Shown piece after piece: positions 1 to 8,658 of a DNA stretch of 39,586 nt. Source of the stretch: an uncultured Pelagibacteraceae bacterium. Its GTDB lineage: Bacteria; Pseudomonadota; Alphaproteobacteria; Pelagibacterales; Pelagibacteraceae. The stretch spans positions 1 through 39,586 of the forward strand of contig CACLEJ010000008.1 of NCBI GenBank assembly GCA_902605865.1, in the 5' to 3' direction. The position numbers and the translations under genes are program-made. Positions within the stretch are counted from its first letter, which is position 1, and each line of letters opens with the position of its first letter. The notes beneath the pieces were generated by a model. That model ran no database searches, was not told where the DNA came from, and worked only from the letters and a program-made list of their open reading frames with translations.

Positions 1-771
1 AATTTTTTTTATTTCATCAATTTCTTTATCTTTAAAATTATGATGATCAGGAAATATAAATCTTTTTATAATATTAAATTTATATTTTTTAAGTGTATAC
101 TCAAATTCCTCAGGGTTCCCTATGCCACAAAAATATAGATATTTACTTTTTCTATTAAATTTTTTAATATTAGTTGAGATATAATTTGAGTAAAAAATAT
201 GATTATTTAATTCTTTTAGATTGGAAAAAAGCCTTTTGTTTTTTTTTTCACCATTCAGAAAAATTGCACTGTAATTTCTTAGCATAGATAAATTTTCTCT
301 TAAAGGACCTGCTGGTATTAATAGTCCATTTCCAATCCCATAACTTGAATTAAAACAGGCAATAGAAATATCATATTTTATAGTTTTATCCTGTAAACCA
401 TCATCTAAGAGAGCTAAATTATATTTTCTTGTATTTTCTGCCTTAATCAAACTTATTTTCCTATCATTATCGCTAAAAACATTTCCATAAGTTTTAAGCA
501 ATTCTATCTCATCTAATTGGTCGATATACTTCTTTTTGATAAATATAGTTTTGAAACTTTTTTTTAAAATATTATTTATCTCTATGGTAAGAGAAGTTTT
601 TCCTGTCCCACCTAAATAAATATTTCCAACACATATCGTTTTAATTTTAAAATTTTTTTTTGATAACAAATTTTTAAAAAAATTTATGATAAATGTAATC
701 ATTGAAAATGGAATTAAAAACAAAGAAATAAAATTCTTGTTATTCCAAAATGTTGGTTTACTTATCTTCAT
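1..771 (-). CDS. lpxK: Tetraacyldisaccharide 4'-kinase, 3' end missing
   Basis: This is the first 257 codons of LpxK, which phosphorylates the 4' position of the lipid A disaccharide at the inner face of the cytoplasmic membrane. The ATG lies at 771-769 and the frame stays open to the window edge. The protein starts with a hydrophobic N-terminal segment (about residues 14-31), followed by a P-loop, LGGTGKTS, at residues 53-60, and later a DDGLQD motif typical of LpxK. Family members are usually 300-340 residues long, so some 50-80 residues lie outside the window. The waaA stop codon sits directly before this start (772-774), so the two genes are almost certainly co-transcribed with msbA. The call rests on the P-loop, the DDGLQ motif and the Kdo/lipid A neighbours. 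Confidence 0.9.
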   Translation of the reverse strand, partial: MKISKPTFWNNKNFISLFLIPFSMITFIINFFKNLLSKKNFKIKTICVGNIYLGGTGKTSLTIEINNILKKSFKTIFIKKKYIDQLDEIELLKTYGNVFSDNDRKISLIKAENTRKYNLALLDDGLQDKTIKYDISIACFNSSYGIGNGLLIPAGPLRENLSMLRNYSAIFLNGEKKNKRLFSNLKELNNHIFYSNYISTNIKKFNRKSKYLYFCGIGNPEEFEYTLKKYKFNIIKRFIFPDHHNFKDKEIDEIKKI

Positions 772-2007
772 CTAGATAAATTTCTTAATCTCTAATATAT
801 TTTTATTTATTATTTTATTACCTAAGTAATTCAATTTATATTTTACTTTTTTATTTCCTGAATAATTAATTTTTTTAAGAATAAAATTTTTAAAATTTTT
901 TATTGAATCTATTTTGTTTGCAATTTTTAAGTCCTCTAACATTTGATAAACCTCTTTAAAATTATCAACGTGAGGACCATATAAAATATAATTTCCCTCA
1001 CGTGCAGGTTCTAAAGGATTTTGCCCACCATGCATAATCAATGAACCTCCAACAAATGTTAATTTAGATAGTGAGTAAAATTTAGAAGCATCTCCATAAG
1101 TATCTACAATATATATATCGGTGTCTCTTTTTAAAGTTTTAGAGGAAGTATGAAGCTCTGAATTTAATCCAATCTTTGATAATTCATCAGTTATCTCTTT
1201 CTTTCTGTTGATATGTCTAGGTATAATAATAGTTAATAAATTTTTTATATTATTTTTTAATTCTTGATGAGCTTTGCCAATAAATAATTCCTCATTTTTA
1301 TGTGTACTAGCAGCACACAAAATATTTTTTTTAAGAAATTTTTTTTTTAAAGTAGAATTATTATAATTTGACAACGTTGATCCATAAAATTTTATGTTTC
1401 CTGCAATTTTTATATTTTTTGTACCAAGAAGTTTTAAATATTTTTTTGACTCCTTATTTTGAGGCAATGCAACACTTATTTTTTCAAATATATTCTTTGA
1501 AAAATTGGGAAAATATTTCCACCTATTAAATGATTTTTCAGTAATTCTTGCATTAAGCAGTATTAAAGGAATTTTTTTTTTGTATAAATTATTGTACATA
1601 TTTGGCCAAATTTCTGAGTCCACAAATATTGCAAGTCTCGGCTTCCAGTAATTAATAAATAATTTAGTAAGAATATTTAAGTCAAATGGATAAAATTGAT
1701 GAATTGTTTTTTTAAATTTGTATTTAGATAAAATATAAGAAGAACTAGTTGTTGAAGAAGTTATCAAAATTTTTTTAATTTTATTGTCTTTTTCAAATTT
1801 TTCGACAATTGGGATTATACTTAAAATTTCTCCAACACTCGCTCCATGAAACCATATTGTTCCATTCACATAATTTTTTTTCGAAAACAAACAAAACTTC
1901 TCTTTAAACCTTATTTTATCCTCTTTCCCTAAAAATATTCTGATTAATAAGATTATTGGTGAGATAAACAATATTATTAATAAAAAAATATTATAAATAA
2001 AAAACAT
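772..2007 (-). CDS. waaA: 3-deoxy-D-manno-octulosonic acid (Kdo) transferase
   Basis: WaaA (KdtA) transfers Kdo from CMP-Kdo onto lipid IVA at the cytoplasmic face of the inner membrane. The 411-residue length is normal. Residues 4-26 form an N-terminal membrane anchor. The WFHGASVGE motif ends at the family's catalytic glutamate position (Glu60), and the C-terminal GT-B half carries PRHINRK and GGSLIMHGGQNPLEPA, typical of the CMP-Kdo binding domain. The start codon overlaps the msbA stop (TGATG at 2009-2005), pointing to translational coupling, and lpxK follows with no gap. The order msbA-waaA-lpxK is a coherent lipid A assembly and export block. It suggests the organism makes a Kdo-containing outer membrane lipid; whether a longer polysaccharide is attached cannot be seen here. 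Confidence 0.94.
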   Translation of the reverse strand: MFFIYNIFLLIILFISPIILLIRIFLGKEDKIRFKEKFCLFSKKNYVNGTIWFHGASVGEILSIIPIVEKFEKDNKIKKILITSSTTSSSYILSKYKFKKTIHQFYPFDLNILTKLFINYWKPRLAIFVDSEIWPNMYNNLYKKKIPLILLNARITEKSFNRWKYFPNFSKNIFEKISVALPQNKESKKYLKLLGTKNIKIAGNIKFYGSTLSNYNNSTLKKKFLKKNILCAASTHKNEELFIGKAHQELKNNIKNLLTIIIPRHINRKKEITDELSKIGLNSELHTSSKTLKRDTDIYIVDTYGDASKFYSLSKLTFVGGSLIMHGGQNPLEPAREGNYILYGPHVDNFKEVYQMLEDLKIANKIDSIKNFKNFILKKINYSGNKKVKYKLNYLGNKIINKNILEIKKFI

Positions 2008-3749
2008 CAGTTTTTGTTTATCTGCTTATCGTAGAAGTTTTTATATGTTTCAGATTTTTTTAAAAGCTCTTCATGATTTCCTGAGTCTAGAACATTACCT
2101 GCATCCATTACATAAATTTTATCTGAATTCAGAATTGTTGAAAGTCTATGTGCTATAACTACAGTTGTTTTATTGAATATTAATTTATCTAGCGCTTTTT
2201 GAATTTTTTCCTCAGTTTCGGAGTCTAGTGAGGATGTTGCTTCATCTAAAAGGATTATTTTACTATCTTTTAAAAAAGCTCTAGCAATTGACAACCTTTG
2301 TTTTTCACCTCCTGATAATCGAACCCCATTTTCCCCAATCATCGTTTGATAGTTATTTTCAAGCTTATCTATAAAATCTTGGCACATAGATAGCTCTGCA
2401 GCTCTATAAACTTCATCATCTGCGGCGTCTGGTTTTGCATATTTAATGTTATTAAAAATTGTGTCATCAAATAGTGTTACATTTTGGTCAACTATTGATA
2501 TTTGTTTTCTGAGAGAAAATAAGTTAACGTCTTTAATATTTTGTCCATCAATTTCTAAAATTCCAGACTTTGGATCGTATAATCTAGGGATTAAACTTAA
2601 TAATGAGGACTTTCCCGATCCACTTTGACCAACTAATGCAGTCATTTTTCTTCCATTTATTTTTATATTAATATTTTTCAGAACCTTATTCTCCATGTTA
2701 GAAGAATAATTAAAATTTACATTTTTCAGTTCTATATCTCCATTTTTAAAATCAATTTCTGATTTATCTTTATTTAACTCAATCAAATTTTTTATATCTA
2801 CAATTGGAAGTATCCTTTTTCCTGCCGACATACCTTGTCCAATGCCTACATTTATAGTAGCCAATGACTTTACTGGTTGATAAGCTAACATCATTGCTGC
2901 TAAAAAAGAAAAAAAATTATTCAAGCTTAATTGATCGTTCATAATTAATTTTCCAGAGTAAAATATTAATAAAGCAATCATAATTCCTGTAAGAATTTCC
3001 ATAATTGGAGTCGCCCTGATGAATATTGTGGATATTTTAATGGACTTTTCTTTCAAATCATTAACAAATTTTTCTGATCTATTTTCCTCAAATTCTTCAC
3101 GTTGAAAAATTTTAATTATTTTATGGTTTTTAAATAAATCAATTAAATATTTATTTAGGTCTCCAGATTTTTCTTGAGCTTCTGTAGCTACTTTACTCAT
3201 CCTTTTACCCAATCTTTTTGCAGTTACAGATGCTAGTGGGATCATAATTATAGCTATTAAAGATAGTCTCCAATTTTGTGTAAACATTACTGTAAGTAGA
3301 CCTATTAAAGTTAGACCATCTTTGAAAAAATTCAAAAATGAAGTACTAAGCATCATTGTTATTTGATTTACGTCAAAGTTTAAATTTGAGATATATTTTC
3401 CAGTATGTTTATTTTCAATGTATTCTGTATCTGCCTTAATAAAAGAGGTAAGCATATCCATTTGTATTTTTTTTTTTACTTCCTCAGCAACGTTTATCAT
3501 TAATACTTTAGCCATATAGAGAGAAATGCCTTTAGTAGCGAATGCAATAATTATAAAAAAAGGAATAAGTAACAATAGACTTTGGTCTCTATTCAGAAAA
3601 ATTTTATCAATAGCTGGATCTAACAACCATGCTGTAGCTGATGTACTTGCTGCTACCAAAATTGAAAATAAAACCGCAAGTAAAATTTTATTTATATAAT
3701 TTTTGGTATAATCTTTATAAAGTCTTTTCAGTATTTCAATATTTGTCAT
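2007..3749 (-). CDS. msbA: Lipid A/phospholipid ABC exporter (MsbA family)
   Basis: This 580-residue half-transporter has about six hydrophobic helices (roughly residues 20-300) fused to a nucleotide-binding domain, and would act as a homodimer in the inner membrane. The Walker A motif GQSGSGKSS begins at residue 374. It is followed by the LSGGEKQR signature and Walker B ILLDEATSSLD, and the H-loop is in VIAHRLS. MsbA flips lipid A core across the inner membrane, and the neighbouring waaA and lpxK genes support that substrate over a general drug exporter. The start ATG (3749-3747) directly abuts the ubiA stop (3752-3750), and the 3' end overlaps the waaA start. An alternative is a generic lipid or multidrug ABC exporter, but context makes this less likely. 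Confidence 0.87.
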   Translation of the reverse strand: MTNIEILKRLYKDYTKNYINKILLAVLFSILVAASTSATAWLLDPAIDKIFLNRDQSLLLLIPFFIIIAFATKGISLYMAKVLMINVAEEVKKKIQMDMLTSFIKADTEYIENKHTGKYISNLNFDVNQITMMLSTSFLNFFKDGLTLIGLLTVMFTQNWRLSLIAIIMIPLASVTAKRLGKRMSKVATEAQEKSGDLNKYLIDLFKNHKIIKIFQREEFEENRSEKFVNDLKEKSIKISTIFIRATPIMEILTGIMIALLIFYSGKLIMNDQLSLNNFFSFLAAMMLAYQPVKSLATINVGIGQGMSAGKRILPIVDIKNLIELNKDKSEIDFKNGDIELKNVNFNYSSNMENKVLKNINIKINGRKMTALVGQSGSGKSSLLSLIPRLYDPKSGILEIDGQNIKDVNLFSLRKQISIVDQNVTLFDDTIFNNIKYAKPDAADDEVYRAAELSMCQDFIDKLENNYQTMIGENGVRLSGGEKQRLSIARAFLKDSKIILLDEATSSLDSETEEKIQKALDKLIFNKTTVVIAHRLSTILNSDKIYVMDAGNVLDSGNHEELLKKSETYKNFYDKQINKN

Positions 3750-4616
3750 TTAAATTATTTTTCCTATTAAAATATTTAAAAAAACTATTGATCCTAAAAA
3801 ATTATTACTTTTAAATTTTTGTAGACATTGATTTGCATCATCTACATTGAGATTTTTTATTTGATAAATTAATAAATGCAAAAAGGTTATTATTAAAGTT
3901 AGGAAATATAATATTTTAAAATTCATTAAAATTCCTATTATTATTAAAGAAATAAAAAAAAATGAGTAACATAAAGAAATAAATATTTTTGGGTTATTTT
4001 TAAATTTTATTGAGGTAGATTTTACTCCTATTATCTCATCGTCTTTAATATCTTGATATCCATAAATAGTGTCGTAACCCAGTGTCCAAAATATGGCTCC
4101 TAAATAAAATATGATTGGAACAATAGATATACTGTTATTTGTAGATATCCATGCAAGAACAAGTCCGTAATTAAATGTAATTCCTAGAAATAATTGTGGC
4201 CAGTAAGTAAATCTTTTCATCAATGGATAAGTAAATGCCAATGGCATTGATAACATTGCCATTAAAATTGTGAATTTATTAAAATTAACCAAGACTAAAA
4301 ATGCTAAAACACATAAAACAAAAGAGTAAATAATTGCAAGTTTTACGGAAACTTTGCCCGATGCAATTGGTCTATTTTTTGTTCTCTCTACTTTTTTGTC
4401 AAAATTTTTGTCTACTATATCATTTACAATGCAACCTGCAGATCGCATTAGCACTGAACCAAGTAAAAATAGCAAAGAATAAAAATAAAACTTTTCAAAT
4501 TCAGAATTAAAATTATAACCAATAGTAAGACCCCATAGACAAGGCCAAAATAAAAGCATGTAGCCAATTGGTCTATTTAATCTTGTAAGTTCAATGAACA
4601 ATTTGATGTTTTGCAT
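3750..4616 (-). CDS. ubiA: 4-hydroxybenzoate polyprenyltransferase
   Basis: UbiA attaches the polyprenyl tail to 4-hydroxybenzoate in ubiquinone synthesis. It is an integral membrane protein of 288 residues, the usual size. The first aspartate-rich motif is visible as N65-D66-x2-D69-x3-D73 (NDIVDKNFD), followed by RTKNRPIASG. The second is in the region YDTIYGYQDIKDD, about residue 180. Several hydrophobic helices fill the rest. The gene is first in the minus-strand run leading into msbA-waaA-lpxK, with no gap to msbA. It is divergent from the DUF2721 gene, with 52 bases between starts, so its promoter should lie at 4617-4668. Other UbiA-superfamily members are possible, but the motifs and length fit the ubiquinone enzyme; the window's other member, CtaB, is clearly distinct. 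Confidence 0.93.
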   Translation of the reverse strand: MQNIKLFIELTRLNRPIGYMLLFWPCLWGLTIGYNFNSEFEKFYFYSLLFLLGSVLMRSAGCIVNDIVDKNFDKKVERTKNRPIASGKVSVKLAIIYSFVLCVLAFLVLVNFNKFTILMAMLSMPLAFTYPLMKRFTYWPQLFLGITFNYGLVLAWISTNNSISIVPIIFYLGAIFWTLGYDTIYGYQDIKDDEIIGVKSTSIKFKNNPKIFISLCYSFFFISLIIIGILMNFKILYFLTLIITFLHLLIYQIKNLNVDDANQCLQKFKSNNFLGSIVFLNILIGKII

Positions 4617-4668
4617 AACAATTTACTTGTAAATAGCAAAGCAGAGTCTCATAATCAAATTGATTCGA

Positions 4669-5076
4669 ATGAATATAGATTACACTGTTACAGCATTAAT
4701 GTTTCCAGCAATACCGCTTATAATGAGTGTATATAGCAACAGATTTCATACCTTAAGTGGATTAATTAGAAAAATTCATGATGAGTACGTCTTTGAAAAA
4801 CACACACCACCAGAATGGAAAGATCAACTTATAAACCTAAATAGCAGAATTGGTGTATTAAAGTTTGCAATTATGTCAGCAGCATTTGGCTTTCTATTTA
4901 ATATGCTAACTGTATTTGCTCTTTATTTAGAAAGTTTAATTGTAGCTAGAGTAATTTTTGGAACGTGCTGTTTGTCTATGATGATTTCAATAATATTTTT
5001 TATCAGAGAAATACAAATTTCAACTAAAGCTTTAAAACTCCATCTTTCTGATATGGATGTTCAATTTAAGGAATAA
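4669..5076 (+). CDS. DUF2721 family membrane protein
   Basis: This small protein of 135 residues matches the DUF2721 pattern: an N-terminal hydrophobic segment with FPAIPLIM followed by NRFHTLSGLIRKIH, then two further hydrophobic segments near residues 65-88 and 92-112. The function is unknown. I chose the ATG at 4669 rather than the in-frame TTG nine bases upstream, because the peptide from the ATG begins as family members do. The last 11 bases overlap the 3' end of the convergent quinone oxidoreductase gene. It is an isolated plus-strand gene between two minus-strand runs, so it probably has its own promoter in the 52-base gap shared with ubiA. Confidence 0.8.
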   Translation: MNIDYTVTALMFPAIPLIMSVYSNRFHTLSGLIRKIHDEYVFEKHTPPEWKDQLINLNSRIGVLKFAIMSAAFGFLFNMLTVFALYLESLIVARVIFGTCCLSMMISIIFFIREIQISTKALKLHLSDMDVQFKE

Positions 5077-6037
5077 TTACTGCCGGACCTATAATTTTTC
5101 TTCCTTCTAAATCTTTATGTGCTTCAACAGCATCTTCTAATTTATATTTTTTAAAAATTTCTATTTTTACATTTCCTGATGAAATTTGTTTAAACAACAT
5201 GTTAGCCGCTTCTTGTATTTCGTCACTATTTGTGAAGTATTGATTCATTGCAGGTCTTACAAAATAAATACCTTTTGGTTGCAAAGATTTTGAAACAATA
5301 ATTGGGTCAAGTGGACCCGATGCATTTCCAAATGAAACCATTGTTCCTCTTAATTTTAAAGATTCAATAGATTTATCATATGTTGTTTTTCCCACGCCAT
5401 CATAAACAACTGAAACACCTTTACCATTTGTGAGTTCCAACACTTTTTTTGCAAAGTCTTGCTTAGAATAGTTTATAACTTCATCACAACCATACTTTTT
5501 TGCTATCTCAACTTTTTCATCACTACCAACAGTTCCAATAACTTTCAGTCCTAAACTTTTTGCCCACTGACAAAAGAATTGTCCCACGCCACCTGCTGCT
5601 GCATGAAATAAGACAGTTTCACCCTCTTTTGGAACATATGTTTTGTGTAATAAATAAAAAGTTGTCATTCCTTTTGTCATTGCACTCGAAATTTGCTCTA
5701 AATCAATATCATCAGGAACTTTTACAATATTTTTTGATGTATAATTTCTGTGAGTTGAGTATGCACCTAAAGGAGCTGCAGCATATGCAATTTTATCTCC
5801 AACTGAAAAATTAGAAACATTTGAGCCAACTTCTTTAATTATGCCTGCTGCTTCCATTCCAATCCCAGTTGGTAATTGAAGAGGGTATAAACCCGACCTA
5901 TGATATGTATCTATATAATTTAAACCGATTGAAACATGTTCGATTTGAACTTCATCTGCCCCAGGTTTTTCTAAAGTTATATCTTCTAGTTTAAGAACTT
6001 CTGGTCCACCTGTATTTGTTACTTTAATAGATTTCAT
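5066..6037 (-). CDS. qor: Zinc-free NADPH:quinone oxidoreductase (MDR family)
   Basis: This 323-residue medium-chain dehydrogenase/reductase is of the quinone reductase type. The N-terminal GroES-like domain contains HRSGLYPLQLPTGIGMEAAG, and the Rossmann nucleotide-binding loop is AAAGGVGQFFCQWAKSLG, about residues 146-163. The catalytic zinc ligands and structural cysteine cluster of alcohol dehydrogenases are absent, as in QOR. The likely reaction is NADPH-dependent reduction of quinones or reactive enones in the cytosol. The start ATG overlaps the pirin gene stop by 4 bases, so the two are probably translated together. The 3' end overlaps the convergent DUF2721 gene by 11 bases. The exact substrate cannot be read from the sequence. 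Confidence 0.88.
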   Translation of the reverse strand: MKSIKVTNTGGPEVLKLEDITLEKPGADEVQIEHVSIGLNYIDTYHRSGLYPLQLPTGIGMEAAGIIKEVGSNVSNFSVGDKIAYAAAPLGAYSTHRNYTSKNIVKVPDDIDLEQISSAMTKGMTTFYLLHKTYVPKEGETVLFHAAAGGVGQFFCQWAKSLGLKVIGTVGSDEKVEIAKKYGCDEVINYSKQDFAKKVLELTNGKGVSVVYDGVGKTTYDKSIESLKLRGTMVSFGNASGPLDPIIVSKSLQPKGIYFVRPAMNQYFTNSDEIQEAANMLFKQISSGNVKIEIFKKYKLEDAVEAHKDLEGRKIIGPAVIIP

Positions 6038-6870
6038 TTTACAAATGTACCTTTATGATAATCCTCGACTGCTTGCAAGATTTCTTGTTTAGTGTTCATA
6101 ACAAATGGACCACCTCTAGCAATTTGTTCACCTATTGGTTTTCCAGCAATTAGAAGAAACTTAGCATCAGTTAAGCCATAAACCTTAAGTTTGTCTCCCT
6201 TTTCTAAAAGAATTAGTTTTGAATTCTCAACTTTTTGATGTTGCTGATTTCCAATTTTTATCTCTCCTTCAATTAAATAAATAAATGAATTATGAGTTGA
6301 TGGTAAATGAAAATTGAACTCTTTGTTCTTGTTTAATTCTACATGAAAATAAATAGGCTCAACATTATGTTTTTTTAATGGTCCCTCAGCATGTTCAAAT
6401 TTACCTGCTATGACTTTTACAATTTTTTCTTCATCTTTATATGATTGCATTTGCTCTGCATCTATGTAGATGTAATTAGGTTTGCTCATTTTAAGTTTAG
6501 ATGGCATATTGATCCATAATTGAAATCCATGTAGTTTACCTTCTTTCATTGCTGGCATTTCAGAGTGAATTATTCCACTTCCAGTTTTCATCCACTGAAC
6601 ATCTCCTGCAGTCATTCTACCTTCGCCGCCCGTACTATCTTTGTGCTCAAAATCCCCAGCCAACATATAGGTTACCGTTTCTATTCCTCGATGAGGATGA
6701 GGTGGAAAACCTGCTATATAATCCTCACTATTTTCTGATCCAAATTCATCTAACATTAAAAATGGATCAAAGTAATTTGGCTCTACACCAATACTTCTTT
6801 TTAATTTAACTCCAGCCCCATCAGATGCTGGCGTAGGTTCAATAATTTTTTTTACTTCTATGTCTGACAT
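6034..6870 (-). CDS. Pirin family protein
   Basis: This bicupin protein of 278 residues has a well-conserved pirin N-terminal domain. FDPFLMLDEFG is followed by PPHPHRGIETVTY, and the presumed metal ligands His58, His60, His102 and Glu104 line up with the His-His-His-Glu set of characterised pirins. The C-terminal cupin carries FIYLIEGEI and GGPFVMNT. Bacterial pirins bind iron and some open quercetin-like flavonols or regulate central metabolism; the role here is open. It lies between DoxX (5 bases upstream) and quinone oxidoreductase (4-base overlap), which suggests a redox or quinone/aromatic stress function. Confidence 0.9.
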   Translation of the reverse strand: MSDIEVKKIIEPTPASDGAGVKLKRSIGVEPNYFDPFLMLDEFGSENSEDYIAGFPPHPHRGIETVTYMLAGDFEHKDSTGGEGRMTAGDVQWMKTGSGIIHSEMPAMKEGKLHGFQLWINMPSKLKMSKPNYIYIDAEQMQSYKDEEKIVKVIAGKFEHAEGPLKKHNVEPIYFHVELNKNKEFNFHLPSTHNSFIYLIEGEIKIGNQQHQKVENSKLILLEKGDKLKVYGLTDAKFLLIAGKPIGEQIARGGPFVMNTKQEILQAVEDYHKGTFVK

Positions 6871-6875
6871 GTTAT

Positions 6876-7250
6876 TTATTTAAATTTCTTATCTAAACTA
6901 AAATCTTTAGTTCCGTTTATGAATATAAATAGAAACCCACCTGCTAATGCTATATTTTTCAAAAAAGATCCTAATTGCATCTGGTCCGAAAAATCGTTGT
7001 GAAAAATTACTGCTGTAGCAATACAAAATAGACTTAATAAACCTGCTGCAATTTTTGCTTTATACCCAAATATAATTAAGATAGGTCCAACTATCTCCAA
7101 AATTATTGCCGGTATAATTAAAATTCCTGGTATTCCAAAACCCTCCATCCAGCCAACTGTTCCATCATAATTACTAATTTTAAAAACACCATTAAGAAGA
7201 AATAAAGCTGAAATTAAAATTCTTGCAACAAGATCTAAAATGTTTGTCAT
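6876..7250 (-). CDS. DoxX family membrane protein
   Basis: This integral membrane protein of 124 residues has four hydrophobic segments (about residues 5-22, 42-62, 64-84 and 98-112). The N-terminal pattern ARILISALFLLNGVFKI is characteristic of the DoxX/YphA group. Members have been linked to thiosulfate:quinone oxidoreductase subunits or to oxidative stress complexes, but many have no assigned role, and the sequence does not decide this. It is followed after 5 bases by pirin and preceded by the haloacid dehalogenase gene with a 21-base gap. Pirin, DoxX and quinone reductase together look like a small redox cassette. Confidence 0.85.
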   Translation of the reverse strand: MTNILDLVARILISALFLLNGVFKISNYDGTVGWMEGFGIPGILIIPAIILEIVGPILIIFGYKAKIAAGLLSLFCIATAVIFHNDFSDQMQLGSFLKNIALAGGFLFIFINGTKDFSLDKKFK

Positions 7251-7271
7251 AATTTTAAAATAATGACTTGT

Positions 7272-7931
7272 TTAAATAATATCAAGTAAGTGTTTAAGAT
7301 TATTAATCTGATTTTCAGGAGAGTAATCTAGATTATCAAAAATAATATTATTTCTATTCACCCAAATAGCATTAAAACCGTAATTACCACCACCAGAAAC
7401 ATCCCATGTATTTGCACTTAAAAAAGCGACTTCATGTTTTTCAATCTTATATTTTTTTACTGGAATATCGTATACTTTTGTGTCTGGCTTAAAAATACCC
7501 ACTTCTTCTACTGAAAAAATATCATCAAAAACTTTAAGATTATTGCTGGAGACCAATTCATTAAGAAGAGTAGGAGTTCCATTTGAAAGTATTGATAGTT
7601 TGTAATTTTTTTCTTTTAACAATTGTAGAGTTTCTTTTACTTCTGGATAGGGAGAAAGAGTTTTATAAAGATCAAGTAATTCACTTTTCATATTAGGATT
7701 AATATTAAAAACTTTCATTGATTTATCTAAACTATCCTCAGTAATTTTCCAAAAATCTTTATGTCTTTTCATTAGACTTCTAAGCCAAGTATATTCTAGC
7801 TGAGTTGTTCGCCAATAATTTGAAAAACTTTCCCATTTAGTGCCAATTTTATCTTTACATTTTTCTGCTGCAGAATTGATATCAAATAAAGTTCCATAGG
7901 CATCGAAAATTATTGCTTTAATATTTTTCAT
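7272..7931 (-). CDS. Type II (S)-2-haloacid dehalogenase (HAD superfamily)
   Basis: This HAD-fold hydrolase has 219 residues. Motif I is IIFDAYGTLFD with the nucleophile Asp10, the motif II region is LSNGTPTLL, and motif IV with the type II signature is FLSANTWDVSGGGNYGF followed by WVNR. The SANxWDxxG pattern is specific to L-2-haloacid dehalogenases, which hydrolyse 2-haloalkanoic acids to 2-hydroxy acids through an aspartyl ester. Many proteins in this branch have never been assayed, so the physiological substrate may differ. The gene heads the minus-strand set haloacid dehalogenase-DoxX-pirin-Qor and faces rsmE with only 16 bases between the start codons. Confidence 0.87.
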   Translation of the reverse strand: MKNIKAIIFDAYGTLFDINSAAEKCKDKIGTKWESFSNYWRTTQLEYTWLRSLMKRHKDFWKITEDSLDKSMKVFNINPNMKSELLDLYKTLSPYPEVKETLQLLKEKNYKLSILSNGTPTLLNELVSSNNLKVFDDIFSVEEVGIFKPDTKVYDIPVKKYKIEKHEVAFLSANTWDVSGGGNYGFNAIWVNRNNIIFDNLDYSPENQINNLKHLLDII

Positions 7932-7947
7932 AATTTACTTTCTTGAT

Positions 7948-8658
7948 ATGAGTAATATTAGAATATTTTTTCCTGAAAGTTTATCTCTTAATTTTAATTC
8001 TTACCTTGAAAAACCACAATCACACTATTTAACAAAAGTAATGAGAGTTAAAATTGGTGAAAATTTTTCACTATTTAATAATAACGGTGAGTGGTTAGCT
8101 AAAATTAATAATATCCGTAGTGGTAAAGTTGAATTTAGTATTCAAGAAAAATTAAGAAATAAAGAAAACCTGGTAGATCTTTGGTTGGCATTTTCTCCCA
8201 TTAAATCAAATTATTCAAATTTTATGATACAGAAGGCTACTGAATTGGGAATTACCAAATTTATTCCAATTATTTTTGATCGTACTATTGTTAGAAAAAT
8301 TAATTCTGAAAGATTAGAAAAAATAATAATAGAAGCAACTGAGCAATCAAACAGGATCAATCCTCCTTTATTAGAAAAACCTCAAAACTTAAAAAGTTTC
8401 TTAAATAAAAATGAAGATAAAATAGATTTAATTTTTACTGATCTAAATACTAAAAGTAAAAAAATTGAATTTAATAAAAATATAACTAAACCTTTATGCG
8501 TTATTATTGGACCTGAGGGAGACTTTTCAGAGCAGGAGAGGGATAACATTTTAAATTTTAAAGGCGTCAAATCATTCAAGATCAATGAAAATATTCTAAG
8601 GTCAGAGACTGCAGTGATATCATCAATATCAATACTCAGTTATATTTTGAATTTATAA
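7948..8658 (+). CDS. rsmE: 16S rRNA (uracil1498-N3)-methyltransferase
   Basis: RsmE methylates N3 of U1498 in the decoding region of 16S rRNA using S-adenosylmethionine. The 236-residue protein has an N-terminal PUA-like RNA-binding region (to about residue 70) and a SPOUT domain with the trefoil-knot motifs IIGPEGDFSEQE and NILRSETAVIS near the C terminus, both diagnostic. The start is the ATG at 7948, just 16 bases from the divergent haloacid dehalogenase start. The stop overlaps the convergent SCO1 gene within TTATAA (8653-8658). It is a single-gene unit; its promoter must overlap the opposite gene. Confidence 0.93.
   Translation: MSNIRIFFPESLSLNFNSYLEKPQSHYLTKVMRVKIGENFSLFNNNGEWLAKINNIRSGKVEFSIQEKLRNKENLVDLWLAFSPIKSNYSNFMIQKATELGITKFIPIIFDRTIVRKINSERLEKIIIEATEQSNRINPPLLEKPQNLKSFLNKNEDKIDLIFTDLNTKSKKIEFNKNITKPLCVIIGPEGDFSEQERDNILNFKGVKSFKINENILRSETAVISSISILSYILNL

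Noticed and set aside
5560..5814. 84-codon plus-strand open frame inside the quinone oxidoreductase gene
   Set aside because: Shadow of a strongly conserved gene; the composition is unlike a real protein and no start signal is visible.
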